64,000 bases of DNA, from positions 47,583,724 through 47,647,723 of the forward strand of contig OX637287.1 in assembly GCA_951799445.1 (NCBI GenBank), given 5' to 3'. The position numbers and the translations under genes were made by a program. Source of the DNA: Pseudisothecium myosuroides (taxonomy: Eukaryota > Streptophyta > Bryopsida > Hypnales > Lembophyllaceae). The notes under the pieces were generated by a model that was not told the origin of the DNA, searched no databases, and saw nothing but the letters and a program-made list of their open reading frames with translations. Positions 34,866 through 47,627 of the stretch are shown piece after piece (position 1 is the stretch's first letter; each line of letters starts with the position of its first letter).

Positions 34866-37701
34866 TCAAACATTGTATTTTCGAATCCAAGTATTGAGCT
34901 TGGGACCTTCTAAGGTGAACCCTGGCACCGACGCATACAAGTTGACGACGGTTTTGCAGGTTGCATCCGTGGGATGAAAGGCGTCAAACAACACCGCTTT
35001 GCTGGGATCCTCACACTCCGTGTACAGGGGTCTTCCTTCACTGTCGGTATTGCCACACACAGGGGCGTAGAGATTGGTACCGTTCCCATGGCAGCACGGT
35101 ACCAGTGGGTCAACAAAACCTGAATATATGCACCAATATATCCATCAAAGTGTAATCACCAATATCAATGTCAAATTAAATGTCAAATTAAATGTCAATA
35201 GTGTCAATACCTTCTTCATGGTTGAAAACCCGAGAATCGTTACATTCGACCAAATTTGACCAAACCCGAGTCCAAACTCAGTTATACTAATTAGTACTAA
35301 TTGCGGATTTGGCATTGAAGGGTGAAAGTGGTGCTTACCGTAGGTAGCTGGGTGCAAGAACAACTCTTTGAAAGCTTTCGTCTGGTCAGCAATGACGACG
35401 TGCAAGCTGGGCAGCTGCTGATTCAAGCCCTTCACCCGTTTCTGAAGCAGCAAACTGTGGAGTGAAGTTTGATTGACAAAGGTGGAGTTGGTGCTGCAGC
35501 CTGTGTAGGCAGGCTCCATGATGGACTCGGGAATGCACTCCAAGTAAGGCAGGTTGGATACTACGATGTGGCGAATCCCAATTGCATTTAGGCGCACAAT
35601 GGAGAGTGCAATTCCATCCACTACCGACGCTACAAACGTATTCAGTTCTTTTGTGAAGGGAGATTCCTTCAAAACCACATGTACACCTTACAATTAATAA
35701 AAAAATAAGAAGCATCCAACAACAAAGGTAGGTGGATTATTGCATGATAACACTATTGCTTATCATTTCTCGTTAAGTTAGTTGGTATATAATATAGTTG
35801 AATTAAAGCAGCATCGAAACTTAGTTCATTTACTTATGTTCACTTAGTTGGATCTAAAATTAGTTATGGTTAACTCAATTGCATCCGATGAACTATAATT
35901 CAACATTTGAGTTGGATTATAGTATGTTATTACGTTTAAAACATAGTTGGATGATAGCATGTTATTTCTCATTACGATGCTCCAAGGGGTATTCATTAAA
36001 TTAAATTAGCAATTTCTGTTAGGATGGTCAAGAATTGTGCACTTGTTCAACACTTCAATCTACACCTGCCTGGTTTCAAAGGAAGAACCACCATACTTGC
36101 ATAGTGCACTTCAATTATGCAATTGGAAAATTTTCACTTCATTGACTTGAATGAAATATTGTGTTCCCTACTTTCAAATTTCCCACTTCATGGAACACTT
36201 CCTTGTCCACATCCACCCAGCCATCCCCCACTGAAAGCCTTCACCCTAGACTACAATTCATTCTACAAAGTCTGAACGCCACGAAAGAAAAGTTTTGAGC
36301 CCTGGAGCTGGTTTACTTACCTGGAACGGTGTTCCGTTGTTGCGATAGTTGTAGTCATTGAGGCCCACGTTGATGACTGCTACCGAGTTCCGGAGGTGTG
36401 GCTTGCTGAGAACTCCGTCCGCTGCCAGGGCCTCCATGTTGCCCACTTGCTCATCCAGCGTGGTGATGCCGTAGGCATACGTGACGCCCGCGGCACCCAC
36501 GGCGAAGTTGATCCCCTGCAGCGCTTGGGAAAGGTTCTGGCGGTGCAGGAACGGCGTCGGACTGGGTAAACCAAACAGCTCCGCTGCAGCATTTTAACAC
36601 ACATTTTAACTTCAATTTCGTCAAATGGGCGGTATTCCAATACTGTAACACCTTTCAGAACGCGCGTTCTGAAAGATAAATCCATACCTATATTGCATTT
36701 TTAGACCTTTATGTACATGTACGTCACAAATTCGGCACTGGAAATGTGCTAATTTAACGAAATTGACCACAACAACCCACGTCCTGGTGAACCAATCTTT
36801 TCGGGGAGCTACAGTGGTTTGAGATGGATAGGCAAAGGGATTATAAATCTCTCTCTGAACTCATCTTCTTCAGTTTGGATTTAACAGTGTAGTGCAGTTT
36901 TAGTTGAAGCATCGTTCATTTATGCTCGCAAATTGAGACAGGGCGGATTTAAAATCGGGATGGCCATAGCCGATTAATGCAAAGTTGAGACTATGACGGA
37001 GATCGAATTCACCACTCTCTTTCTGGTTTCGATTCATATTCTTTTCATGCTAATAGAGCCTGGGTATACTGCAGGGGGGTCTCGATTCTACTTTCTAACC
37101 AACACATCCTTTGCTAAGTGTACTGATTTCCATTCAACGAAGCTCCAAATTTAAAGTTACCTGGCTAATACATATTGCTGAGGAATCGCAATGACAGAGC
37201 AAAATTTTCAAGTCCGTTTTCAAGACGCCTGAAAAAAAAGAGTTCAAGACCAAAGCAGCACAGCATATACAGTATACTAGACTGAGCTTAATGAATGGAT
37301 TAATGCGGGGAACTTACTCACCAAAGTAGTCAGCTTGGTTGCGGCCATCGGACCATCGGTGGTCGGGGAATCCAGGCCAAGTGCTTCCATACGGTGAAAC
37401 CACCGGAATTGGATAGTTTCCAGTGTCCATGTAGGAATCGCCGAACACGTATATTCCTACCGCCCCATCCACTGCGCCTGTCCAGAGCAAATACACACAA
37501 ATTATTGAATGATTATCATCGAAAAGATGATCAAATGATTAAATACATACATGATCGGACATATGATTGACTAACGATTTCTTCGTATGCCGGGCTAAGT
37601 TGATCGATCAGGGAGAACACCATATCGAGCTTACCAATATTAAAGACTCCAATTACCACCATAGCCAGAAGGGCGCCATACCATATGCCTTGGAGCTTCA
37701 T
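34866..37701 (-). CDS. GDSL-type lipase/esterase (5 exons, 355 aa)
   Basis: Secreted SGNH hydrolase of the plant GDSL family, expected to cleave acyl esters of lipids or cell-wall/cuticle substrates. Minus-strand exons: 37701-37635, 37477-37322, 36583-36321, 35666-35339 and 35119-34866; GT-AG throughout and frame preserved. Residues 1 to about 24 form a signal peptide (MKLQGIWYGALLAMVVIGVF). Catalytic blocks: VFGDSYMDTGN with Ser37, NFAVGAAGVTY, GLNDYNY (Gly148, Asn150) and DAFHPTD (Asp317, His320), so the SGNH set is complete. Block I is GDSY rather than GDSL/GDSF. Length is typical. A family T MITE lies in intron 2 (36608-36770). The gene lies between the two B12D copies and is single in the window. 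Substrate unknown. Confidence 0.94.
36608..36770. mobile_element. Degenerate family T MITE in GDSL intron 2
   Basis: The ends resemble the family T termini (ttcaatttcgtcaaatgggc; in reverse complement gtggtcaatttcgttaaatt). No clean target duplication. The 163-bp interior includes a palindrome around cagaacgcgcgttctg. Confidence 0.6.
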
Positions 37702-38512
37702 CTTCACCTAGATCACAAGAGATGGCCTAAAACTAAACAAACAAACTCACAGTAGTCAAGCAAGCAGCTAGCAAGCTCTCCCTCTTCAATGGAATACCAC
37801 TGACATCAATGTAGCCCAGCGATGGATTATATCAAGTAAAAATATCCAGTCAGTTGTTTCCTTGGAAGCTACTAAGGTCCAATTCCTGTATCATAAGTTC
37901 AAGGAGACCAAATTGATGGGCTCCTGAAGTTAATGTCGACTTTGACACGGGTATGGAGATGCTGACCCTCAGTTGTCCTGATAATTCAGTCTCTTATAAG
38001 CTTAATTATTAGTGACAGGCAGTGTCTGTATTTGCGGTCGCAGCTTCTGGCAGCTTTGGAACGAAAAGGCACTTGCACATGTAATGACAATATTGACGTT
38101 GTGTTTTGCGACGAAGTTGAATTGGAGCCTCGTGGTCCAGGTGTCAACGTGTTCAAACAGTCATTGCTCAATTTCGTTACAAACTTTTGTTAGACTTGTC
38201 TACTTACTCCGTACTAAAGTACAAAAGCCTGCACGTGTGATACTGTGATATCGATCATAAGGTAGTCTGCTCTTAAAGCGACCATTTAAGAGCTGATTGC
38301 CTTTTTGGAGAAGTGAAACTCTTTGAAACAATTTCCAATAAATTTTCAAAGGAAGAAAAATGGAATTGGCATTGAACCCAAGTCGTTTCATATTTTTTGG
38401 ACCCTCGTGGAATTAGTGACATTTAAAAATGCAATGGTCATTAAAAGCAACCACCACTTGAAATGAACATTGTTGGTGCATTGAAGAAAGCAAAATGTTC
38501 TTCTATGTCATG
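37702..38512. other. GDSL promoter/intergenic region
   Basis: Upstream of the GDSL gene. A weak TATA-like tatataatcc-type motif (minus strand, near 37830) is about 120 bp from the start codon. Nothing else recognised. Confidence 0.4.
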
Positions 38513-39277
38513 GGGTGATTGCAAAAAACACTTGTCCTATTTCTTGTCCCCTTGCCCTCAAAAATTGGCTTTTTGTTCATAACTTTTGCATTGTTTGTCC
38601 ATTTGGCATGAAATTTGAAATGAAGGTAGATGCTAAAGTTGTAGACCTTGAGTAATTTTTTCAAATTTTTTCAAATTAGTTTACTATTTTTAACCTGCCC
38701 CCAATTGGATGTCTACCTCAGTCAATTTGGGGGGTTTTAGTCCTATTTTTGATCCAAAATGCGAATTTGAAGCCACAAATTGGACATGTTGGAGGTCTAC
38801 TAACATTACAAGGGCTGACGATGAGTTTTTTTGAAAATAGCAACATGTCAATTGTACACATGGGGTCAAAGTGACCTTCCTTTGCACAAAAGCTACGAAG
38901 AGGGAAAAATTTTCTTTCAAGAATTTTTTGGTGCAATGTGAGTGCAATCTTGTCTAGCAAATTGGCTTTTTTTATGGAATTTTTTTTAATTTTTTTTGAA
39001 TTACTAAAAATGAAAAACTCCATAGACCCCTTTTTTGCTATTTTTTGCTCCCAATGGCTTCTGTTATTCTGTAGTACTCCGGAGTAGTCGGTAGTAGTGT
39101 ATAGTACAACATAGTACTAAATCGATGGTCTAGATATGCAAGCGATTAAGATTGACGGTTCAGATCTGTCGAAGCGCTGTTAACACACAGTACTGGTAGT
39201 ATTGCATAGTATTGCTAGTCCTATGGCCAAAAACGCAGTTTTGACGGAAAAACGTGAAGTGTTTCTTGCAACTACTC
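38513..39277. mobile_element. Family S element, 765 bp
   Basis: Begins gggtgattgcaaaaaacact and ends with a degraded complement (aagtgtttcttgcaactact). Flanks catg and tatg may be a mutated 4-bp duplication. Contains a run of gtagtactccggagtagtcg-like repeats. No transposase. Confidence 0.7.
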
Positions 39278-39440
39278 TATGATTGCTTTTAGAGCATGGG
39301 CACTTTTAGAGCAAACTACCATAGAAAAGTCCAAAAACTAACCCAAGAATAAATATATACTCATCTTCAAGGTTCATATGTAATATAGAATTGATACTAT
39401 AATTAGCTTATCACTATAGAAATTTAGTTATTAATAATGT

Positions 39441-39819
39441 TATTAATCCCTAAAGGATAGATAAACGGTGTTTGGAAGAATAAAAGTCCAAAACTGTCAA
39501 TTTTTGATGCATTCTCCAGAATCAAAAATTAACATTTAAAAAAAAAATTCAACCATATAAAAATGTATTGAATAAGCAAGGCAATGTGTGGAAAAAATTT
39601 CAGTTGTATAGATTGAAAGATTATAAGTAACATTTGAAGTGAGGAAAACCATTTTTTTTTCATTTATGCAAAACGGGGTCAGTAGACTTTGAGCCCTATT
39701 GAGGATTTTTACCATTCATAAATATATGATGTTAGGTTCACTCATCAAAATTTGAAAATCAAATATAGAGTCTAGCTTACTCTAAATCACCTTGCAATGA
39801 AAGGAGGTTAAGTCAATTG
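39441..39819. mobile_element. Truncated TTAA-family element
   Basis: Starts with ttaatccctaaaggata and includes gtgtggaaaaaatttcag and tagattgaaagatt as in the 930-bp family. The other end is not found; a CACTA-type MITE is inserted at 39820. Confidence 0.5.
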
Positions 39820-39995
39820 CACTATAAAAAACCCCGCATTTTAGCTAATAAGCCTCAATTTTTTTTAAGGAACCTTAGGTGATGTCAATGTTGACAACCC
39901 AATGTTTTTATGTCAACAAAAGCGTCCAAAGTAACATCAATGTTGACATAAAAACATTGGATTGTAAACATTGACATCACCTAAAATCCGCTTAA

Positions 39996-41839
39996 CCCCT
40001 AAAGGACCGAGGCCTTTTTTTTGCCAAAAGACACTGAAAACTGCCATTTCTAAAGCAAAGAGTAAAAAAAAATTAAAATTGTTTTTTTTCCACATCTAAC
40101 CGTAGAATCTTACACCTGTCTAGTATAAAAAAGTGTGGAAAAAATTTCAGAATTTTTGACCGCATAGATTGCAAGATATTTGCGTTTAACCCCTAAATGT
40201 CCAAGGCATTTTCTGGCTCCGAAACCACTGAAAACTGCCATTTCTGCTGCAATCACTCCCTTAACCAAAAAAAACTTTTTTTTAGAATCTAACTGTAGGA
40301 TCTTGTACTTAACTTGTCTTAGAGCATGTGCTAAAAATTTCATGAAGTTTGACCATATGAATTGGAAGATATTAGTATTTGAAGTTGGAAAAAAAAAAAT
40401 TTGAACTGTGGCCTTCAATTTCAGATGACTTTGACGGCCATTTGTGGATTTTTTTTGCACTACACACCATAAAGTTAAAATCTTTTATGTTGAACATTTG
40501 AGTTGAGAGTTGGAGAAAAAAATTTCAGAATGTCAAAACTTGATTATCACATATAAAAAAATTGTTAAATAGAAGTAGGTCCAAAATTGAACGAAACACT
40601 AAATCATTAATAGCTCTTAGGTGGAATTAAAACACCATAATCCCAATGGTGGGATTGTTTTTGCAAACAAATTTAATCTTGTCAAAAAAAATTGAAAAAA
40701 ATTGAAAATTGCATTCAAAAATGAATTCTACAAGTTGTTTTTTAAGAGTATTCTTAGATTGCTCAGAAAACAAGATTATCCATAACTTTCTCATTCTAAG
40801 TTCAAATAGAATGAATCAAAGCTTCAAATGTAGACAAAAACATGATCTTTGAGGGGGGGGGGGGGGAATTTAAACTCAATTTTTTAAAGTTTTTTTTTTC
40901 TGCCCGGCGATTTACTTTTTCAACTTTGGGTGGCATAACTTTTGCTCTTGGGTACCGATTGAAAAAAAATTATATTCTTAAAAAGCTAATGTGATTTACT
41001 ATCTTCAAAAAAAGTTTCAAAGCATCAGGTCAAAATTTGAGGTCACACGGGCCTACCTGAAATCCCAAGTGTCCCCCAAGGGACTTTGGGCATTTAGGGA
41101 TTAAAGTGGAAAAAATAATTTTTTCAGCACATTGCGAGACTAGATTTTTTTACTTTGAACATTTTTAATTTAAAATTTTTGCACTACAGAGTTTCGAGCT
41201 TTAAATCTTCAGAGTGGAGAATTGAGTTGAGAGTCTAAGAAAAAAAATTCAAAAAACCTTAATTAGCATTCTTAAAAAAATTATTAAGTAGAAGTAGGTA
41301 CAAGATAGAAGGAAAATCTAAATTATTCATATATTTTAGATGGAATTAAAATGCACTAATCCCAATGGTGAGATTGTTCTAGCAAGTAAACTAAAGCATG
41401 CAAAAAAATTTTGAAAAATTTGAATAATTGCATTCAGAAATGAATCCTACAAGTTATTTTTTTCTTAAGATGCTCTAATTGCCCAAAAAACAATAATGTC
41501 CATAACTTTCTCATAACAAATCCAAATGAAATGAATCAAAGCTTTTCCAATAAACAAAAATATAATCTATGAGAAAAAAAATATTAAAAAAAAATTCAAA
41601 TTTTTGCAAATCTTTTTTTGTTGCCCAAGCTACCCCCCGTTCCCTGTTTTGAACTTATTTGGTCATAACTTTTTTTCCCGGTCATCGATTGTGAAAAGAT
41701 TTATATTCCCACAAAGCTAATCAGCTTTTCTACCTCCAAAAGAAGTTTAAAAAAATCAAAAGAAAATTTCAACCCGTAGGTACCTAGTACCTACCCAAAA
41801 ACGCATTTGTCCCCCAAAGGGACAACAGTCCTTTAGGGA
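39996..41839. mobile_element. TTAA-flanked element (930-bp family), itself interrupted
   Basis: Flanked by TTAA at 39992-39995 and 41840-41843. Starts CCCCTAAAGGACCGAGG, ends cagtcctttaggga. Removing the insert at 40190-41104 leaves about 929 bp that aligns end to end with 61508-62442. It is inserted in a CACTA-type MITE. Confidence 0.88.
40190..41100. mobile_element. TTAA-flanked element nested inside another, 911 bp
   Basis: TTAA at 40186-40189 and 41101-41104. Starts CCCCTAAATGTCCAAGGC and ends ctttgggcatttaggga. The host element's uninterrupted relative reads gtgtttaaagtgg at 61692, showing that one TTAA became two. It forms a distinct subfamily with the reversed copy at 44059-45561. Confidence 0.9.
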
Positions 41840-42051
41840 TTAAAAAAATTGAGGCTTGTTATCTAAAACGCGGGTTTCATATAGTGTTGGCAATTCACTA
41901 ATCATTTTTTGATGATTTCTTGAGCAGTGAGGAAATTTTTTATATGAAATTCAAATAGTAAAAAGTTAGAGACAAACATTTGGATTATGTAGGAAAAAAT
42001 TTAAGAATTTTGACTTCATAGATTGCAAGATAATAGGGCCGTTGAGATTAA

Positions 42052-42403
42052 TCTCTAAACTCCCAAGGCATTTTTCATCAAAAAACACTCAAAATTGACA
42101 ATTCTATTGCACAATGCAAAAAACTTAATTTTTTTTCCTTCCATATCTAACCATAGGATCTTGTACAAGATTCATATAAGAATGTATAGAAGAAATTTCA
42201 AAAATTGTGATAGCATAGTTTGCAAGATATTTGGGTTTAAAGTCTATTGTTTTTACACCTTGCCTAACTAGGTTTTAAGGCTTTGAATCTTATTAGCTTA
42301 AAATTTTTGCGCTACACATTTTGAATTTTGAAACTTTTATCTTGAAGAATTGAGTTGAAAGTCTACATCACGTGAGGTGTCATGGAAAAAAAATATATTT
42401 TTC

Positions 42404-42408
<5 letters not shown>
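42052..42408. mobile_element. 5' fragment of TTAA-family element
   Basis: Preceded by TTAA (42048-42051). Begins TCTCTAAACTCCCAAGGC and includes tctaaccataggatcttgta and gcaagatatttgggtttaaa as in the 930-bp family. The remainder is lost next to a TA microsatellite. Confidence 0.6.

Positions 42409-42446
<38 letters not shown>
42409..42446. repeat. (TA)n microsatellite, about 38 bp
   Basis: Pure alternating TA. Confidence 0.95.
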
Positions 42447-42451
<5 letters not shown>

Positions 42452-42626
42452 TCTATATTTATATTGCCACCGAAAGTCAAATGGCCTTGTAGAGTTGTGG
42501 AGGCCCAAATTTTCTAAAAGGGTTCATCTTTGTTTTCAAAGGCTTCTAATTCTGTACACCCTCTAAAACAAGTTGCATGGCAAAAGTTTCAAAGAAGAAG
42601 CTACATTGTCACTTCAACATTACTAA

Positions 42627-43555
42627 CCTCTAAAGGACCATTGTCCGTTCAAGGGACGAATGGGACTTGGGGCAGGTACCTATGGGCTGAAATTTTCTCC
42701 TAATTTTTTGAAACTTTTTGTGAATGTGCAGAATTGAGAGAGGTACATGGCGGAATTTTTTTTTTGAAATCGGACCTTTGAGCGAGAAGTTATGCCATTT
42801 CTTGGAATGTGTGGGGATGGGGGGCAGCAAACAAATTTTGCAAAATTTTGAATTTTTTTTTTAAATATTTTTTTTCTCGTAGATTATATTTTTTTCTATC
42901 TGGAAAGCTTTGATTCATTTCATTTGACTTTGTTATGAGGAAGTTATGGACATTCTTGTTTTTCGGGCAGTTAGAGCATCTTCTTGATGTTCTTGAAAAA
43001 AATAACTTGTAAGATTCATTTTTGAATGCTATTTTTGCAATTTTTCAAAATAAATAAATTCTCATGGTTTAATTTACTTGCTAGAACAATCTCACCATTG
43101 GGATTAGTGTATTTTAATTCCATCTAAAATATATAAATATTTTAGATTTTCCTTCTATCTCGTACCTACTTCTACTTAATAATTTTTTAAAGAATAAAGA
43201 TTAAGTTTTTTTGAATTTCTTTTTTTTTCCTAGACTTCCAACTTAATTCTCCATTGTAAAGATTTAAAGCTCAAAACTCTGTAGTGCAAAAACTTTAAGT
43301 TAAAAATGTTCAAAGTCAAAAAATCCAGTCCCGCAATGTGCTGAAAAACTTGTTTTTTCCACTTTAAACGCAAATATCTTGCAAACTGTGCGGTCAAAAA
43401 TTCTGAAATTTTTTCCACACTTTTTAATACTAGTTAGGTGTAAGATCATATGGTTAGATGTGAAAAAAAAACAATTAAATTTTTTTTACTCTTTGCTATA
43501 GAAATGGCAGTTTTGACTGTTTTTTGGCAGAAAATGAGCCTCGGAACTTTAGGGG
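42627..43555. mobile_element. 930-bp family element, reverse orientation, CTAA-flanked
   Basis: 929 bp, reverse complement of the 61508-62442 type. The flanking 4-mers are ctaa at both ends (42623-42626, 43556-43559) instead of TTAA. Interior landmarks: accattgtccgttc at left, gcatcttcttg, ccagtcccgcaatgtgctga, ggcagttttgactg at right. Confidence 0.85.
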
Positions 43556-44058
43556 CTAATATAGATCTATGCATGCCATTCTTGACTACATCAAATAGTG
43601 TCATTTGGGAGTAGATCCATCCACTCCAAAACAATCAACTCTTTTTGATTAAATCATTTATTATTGCATATTTCAATATTATTCTTGATTAAAATAGATT
43701 ATGACAATAAAATTAAAAGATTTGTGATACTACATTTCTATCAAAAATTCTCTAATAACAAACAATAATTTTAATTTAATTTTATAATATTCAAAAAATA
43801 AAAAATGTGAATGAAAATCACTTTATATTTTGCCATTTTGGATTTTGACATCTGGAGCTTCCAATTGTAATAATTCATAAAAAAATTGCATATTTTCAAA
43901 TCTATAATAGGATGCAAAAACTAAAAAAAATCCATTTTTAAAATTTAAATCATGCAAAAATGTACATATCTTAAAAGATTTAGTTGACTTTGAGTCTTTG
44001 ACTAAAGCTCATCTAATTTTTGGATGTAGGACCTTTAGAGGTTAAGTATTGTTTTTAA

Positions 44059-45561
44059 CCCCTAAAGGACCAAAGTCCCCATAAGAGACTTTTGGAATTT
44101 CGGCAGGCTTGTGCAGCCTCAAATTTGACCTGATTTTTTGAATTATTTTTTTAAAGATAGGAAATCACATTAGCTTTTAGAAAATATAATTTTTTTTCAA
44201 TCGCTGCCTGGGAGCAAAAGTTATGCCACCCTAAGTCAAAAAAGTTATTTGCCAAGCAAAAAAAAAAAAAAATTTAAGAATGAATTCTTTTAATTTTTAA
44301 CTTTTTTTCTTGAAGATCATGTTTTTGTCTACATCTGAAGCTTTGACTCATTCTATTTAAACTAATAATGAGAAAGTTATGAACAATCTTGTTTTTTGGG
44401 CAATCTAAGCATCTTCTTCAAAAAACAACTTATAGAATTCATTTTGAATGCAATTTTTCAAATTTTTCAAATTTTTTTGACATGGTTAAGTTTGTTTGCA
44501 AGAAAAATCTCACCGTTGGAATCTCAATTCCATCTTGGAGTTATTAACCCCTAGAGGACCATAAGGCCACCACATGGCTTCTACAACTACATTTATAAAA
44601 AAATTGATATATGAACCTCATTAACAGTCCGTAAGCAACAAAGAGACCCTAGATGATTTTCTTTGCTGAATCCATCGGCGCATTTTGATCGAGAAATGAT
44701 TGAGTGTGCAATTTTTGGTGAATTTTTTGAGAATGGAAAAGGCATTGTCGGCCGTTACTTCACATTCTCATATCTTTTTTTCTACACCTCAAAATGATTT
44801 GAAAAAAATTACACACCAATAATATGATGATATGCATATGTGGGAAAAAAATCAAAATTTTTGGAGCACTTTTGAGCAATCCGATTTCAACATTTGGATT
44901 TCAGCATACATACAAAGTACTCCCTAACCAAACATCTTTCATCACTCTTGTCAACGGTGGCATTTTTTCAAAAAATATGCAATTTTGTCGATCTTTTTTT
45001 TATATGAAAGCTAAATAAGTCTTGTTCCATTACAACGGTGGTGATCATCAAAATTATTCCACACAAATGAAGAATTATGCTTGTTATAAGAGCTAGTCAA
45101 GAAAACAAGGACTATGCTCAAACACCCCCGGTCCTTTAGGGGTTAACAATTTAGTGTTTCGTTCAATTTTGGACCTACTTCTACTTCACAATTGTTTAAT
45201 GAAAATCAAGTGTGTTTTTTTGAAAAAAAATTCCCCGACTCATAACTCAAATGTTTAACATAAAAAAATTTAAATTTGTGGTCTGTATTGCAAAAAAGTT
45301 CCACAAATGGCGAGCAAAGTCATTTGAAAATGCAGACTAGCAGTCAAAAAAACTTTTTCTTCCAACTTTGAATGCTAATATCTTCCAATCCATACGGTTG
45401 AACTTCATGAAATTTTTACCACATGATTTGAGACAAGTGAAGTGCAAGATCCTATGGTTTGATTCTAAAAAAAATGTTTTTTTTGGTTTCTTGAGTGATT
45501 GTAGCAAACATGGTAGTTTTGAGTGGTTTTGGAGCCAGAAAATGCCTTGGTCCTTTAGGGG
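44059..45561. mobile_element. TTAA-flanked element (911-bp subfamily), interrupted
   Basis: TTAA at 44055-44058 and 45562-45565. Removing the insert at 44548-45146 leaves about 904 bp that aligns in reverse with 40190-41100. Begins CCCCTAAAGGACCAAAG, ends cttggtcctttagggg. Confidence 0.87.
44548..45142. mobile_element. TTAA-flanked element, 595-bp class, nested
   Basis: TTAA at 44544-44547 and 45143-45146. Starts CCCCTAGAGGACC and ends cggtcctttagggg. The host's relative at about 40600 (complement ctattaatgatttagtg) shows the empty TTAA site. The interior is unlike the 930-bp class. No transposase frame. Confidence 0.85.
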
Positions 45562-45565
45562 TTAA

Positions 45566-47169
45566 TCCCCTTTGCTTGTGGACAAAACATATACATTCTA
45601 TAGTATACACTGAAATATACAACATTTCTAATTTTTTTATGGAATCAGTATGAAAAATTTCCAAGTAGTCAATGTGAAAATTTCTTTTTCGATATTGGTC
45701 AAATCAATTTAAAAGCAAATAACTTTAAAAATCACCAAAAACAAAAAAATCTAATTGTAGTATTTAATTTCTAGTATCGTAGAATGAATCTATGAAGTGA
45801 TTACCATTTTATTAAATAAAAAATAATAATAATAATAATAATTCAGTAGATTCAAAATACTAAAATCTTATACATTTAGTGAATCTATTATGAACAGAAA
45901 AATAAGATCCTTGATTGGTTTATTATTTTGACAATATGAAGTCAATTACCTAACTTAGTAGGCTCAAAAACAATTGTTTTTTAACTAACCTTTTTCACAT
46001 TTTGAAATATGAAGTACATTATTGTAGCTTTCAATAGGGTGAACAATAGGGTTTCTTAAATCCTACTATTGGAATGAGTTTTTTGAAGAAGTTTTATTGC
46101 ATTAGATTGTTTAGATTGTATTTGGAATTTAGCTACTTTGAAATTTACAAATTGATACAAGTTCATAAATAATTGACATATATATATAAATAATATATAG
46201 TTGAGTGCATTAACATCTAAAAGACCAAATTATATTTTAACAAAAATTATCATTTTTAATGCATTGAAAAAAAATTATTTCCCCTCTTCTCCCTTCTCCC
46301 CCCTTCCCCCCTTTAGAATCCAAAATTGAATTGGACTACTAAGAAAATTTGTAGAAATTATTTAGACACTTTGATAGCCTTGATTGTATAATTGTAGCTA
46401 TATGAATTTTAAAAAGCATAAAATTCTTTGGCCCCACCAAATATAATCAACAAACTTTTTATTTTGATTGAAGTGAAATTTTTGCCCTACACAGAGTAAT
46501 TCTTTTACCATTGGTCCATTGCATATTATATTATATTAGTTATCTATTTGCTAGATTTTTAGAAGTATAAGAAGGATTGAACTCATGTTGCTCATAGCTT
46601 CTTGCCCAACATGGATTTTTTTTAGCAACGTAACCGTTGGTTGATGCACCCAATTGAAAAAAATAAAATAATATGTATTCTTATGAAGCATATACAAGCT
46701 ACATCTTGTATCAAAATTGCAAAAATATTTATTCCAAAATGATTTTGTAATTGTACCTACCGAAATATCCATTTGACTTTTTGAGCACCATTTATCTCTA
46801 AATTGTTAATGCACTAGAAAAAATTTCATCCAAGCAAAGGAATCTACCCAAAATAATTGAAAGCTCATGAAAATTGGTTTATTACAAGCATTAAGGTAAA
46901 TACACCTCAATCAATCTAATTAGCATTTGAGCATGTTTTTTTAATATTTAACTATCTTAGTTCTTGTTGGATCTTGACATCTTGTTGGGAGTCAAAATGA
47001 AATTTTAGATTTGCTTAGCCTACATGTTATGGACACCATTTTAATAAACTATAAATTTTCAGAGTGCTAAAACTAGGTGCATCCAAAAATTGAAATAAGA
47101 CTCTAATGAATCAAAACTCAATAGTTGAGTCCCTAATCATTGCCAAGTTCACTATGTGAATATTAAAGT
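45566..47169. other. AT-rich intergenic DNA
   Basis: No gene. It includes an (aat)n run near 45824-45842 and a CT-rich stretch near 46280-46315. A possible very degraded TTAA-family end (ttaacatctaaaagacc at 46210) is not supported by a second end. Confidence 0.45.
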
Positions 47170-47627
47170 GAATACTTCAAGACAATATTATATCAAAATA
47201 ATTTTCAATTCATCCCCAAAAACACTTGTATCTTGAAAAAACAACCTTCTTCTTTGCCCAATTTGATGAAATTTATGCAAATTACATACTTTATAAATGC
47301 GTAAGCAAAAATATACAAAACTTTAAAAATTAATATAGACATTACAAGATTATGTAAGAATCTATAGGTTTGGTTTTAGAATTAGGTCCCAACTAGGAAC
47401 AATTATCTTTAGTTATTTTCATATAATGATTTCCTTTCCATGATTAATTCCTTCTAACATTTGCCTTTCATTTATTTATTTTTATTTTTTTTGTTTCTCT
47501 AAAGTGGCTCCAAAATTATAGTTGAATCTATCAATTTTGGCAAATGTTGTAAATTAATCTTATTATTTAGGTAGAAACAATGAAATTTTTGGCAATTTAT
47601 AACAAAATTTCTCATAAAATTGCTATA

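Larger units (their letters stand above)
39820..41886. mobile_element. CACTA-type fold-back MITE interrupted by two nested elements
   Basis: Outer ends are CACTATAAAAAACCCCGC and, in reverse complement, CACTATATGAAACCCGCG; the 3-bp duplication ttg flanks them (39817-39819, 41887-41889). Without the inserts it is about 220 bp and forms a hairpin (arms share cctcaatttttt and aggtgatgtcaatgttgaca). A TTAA-flanked element (39996-41839) interrupts its right arm at gcTTAAaaaaattgagg; the left arm keeps the mirrored cctcaattttttttaagg. Confidence 0.85.

Noticed and set aside
46210..46805. Possible very old TTAA element
   Set aside because: Only one weak end (ttaacatctaaaagacc) and no matching second end or interior similarity.
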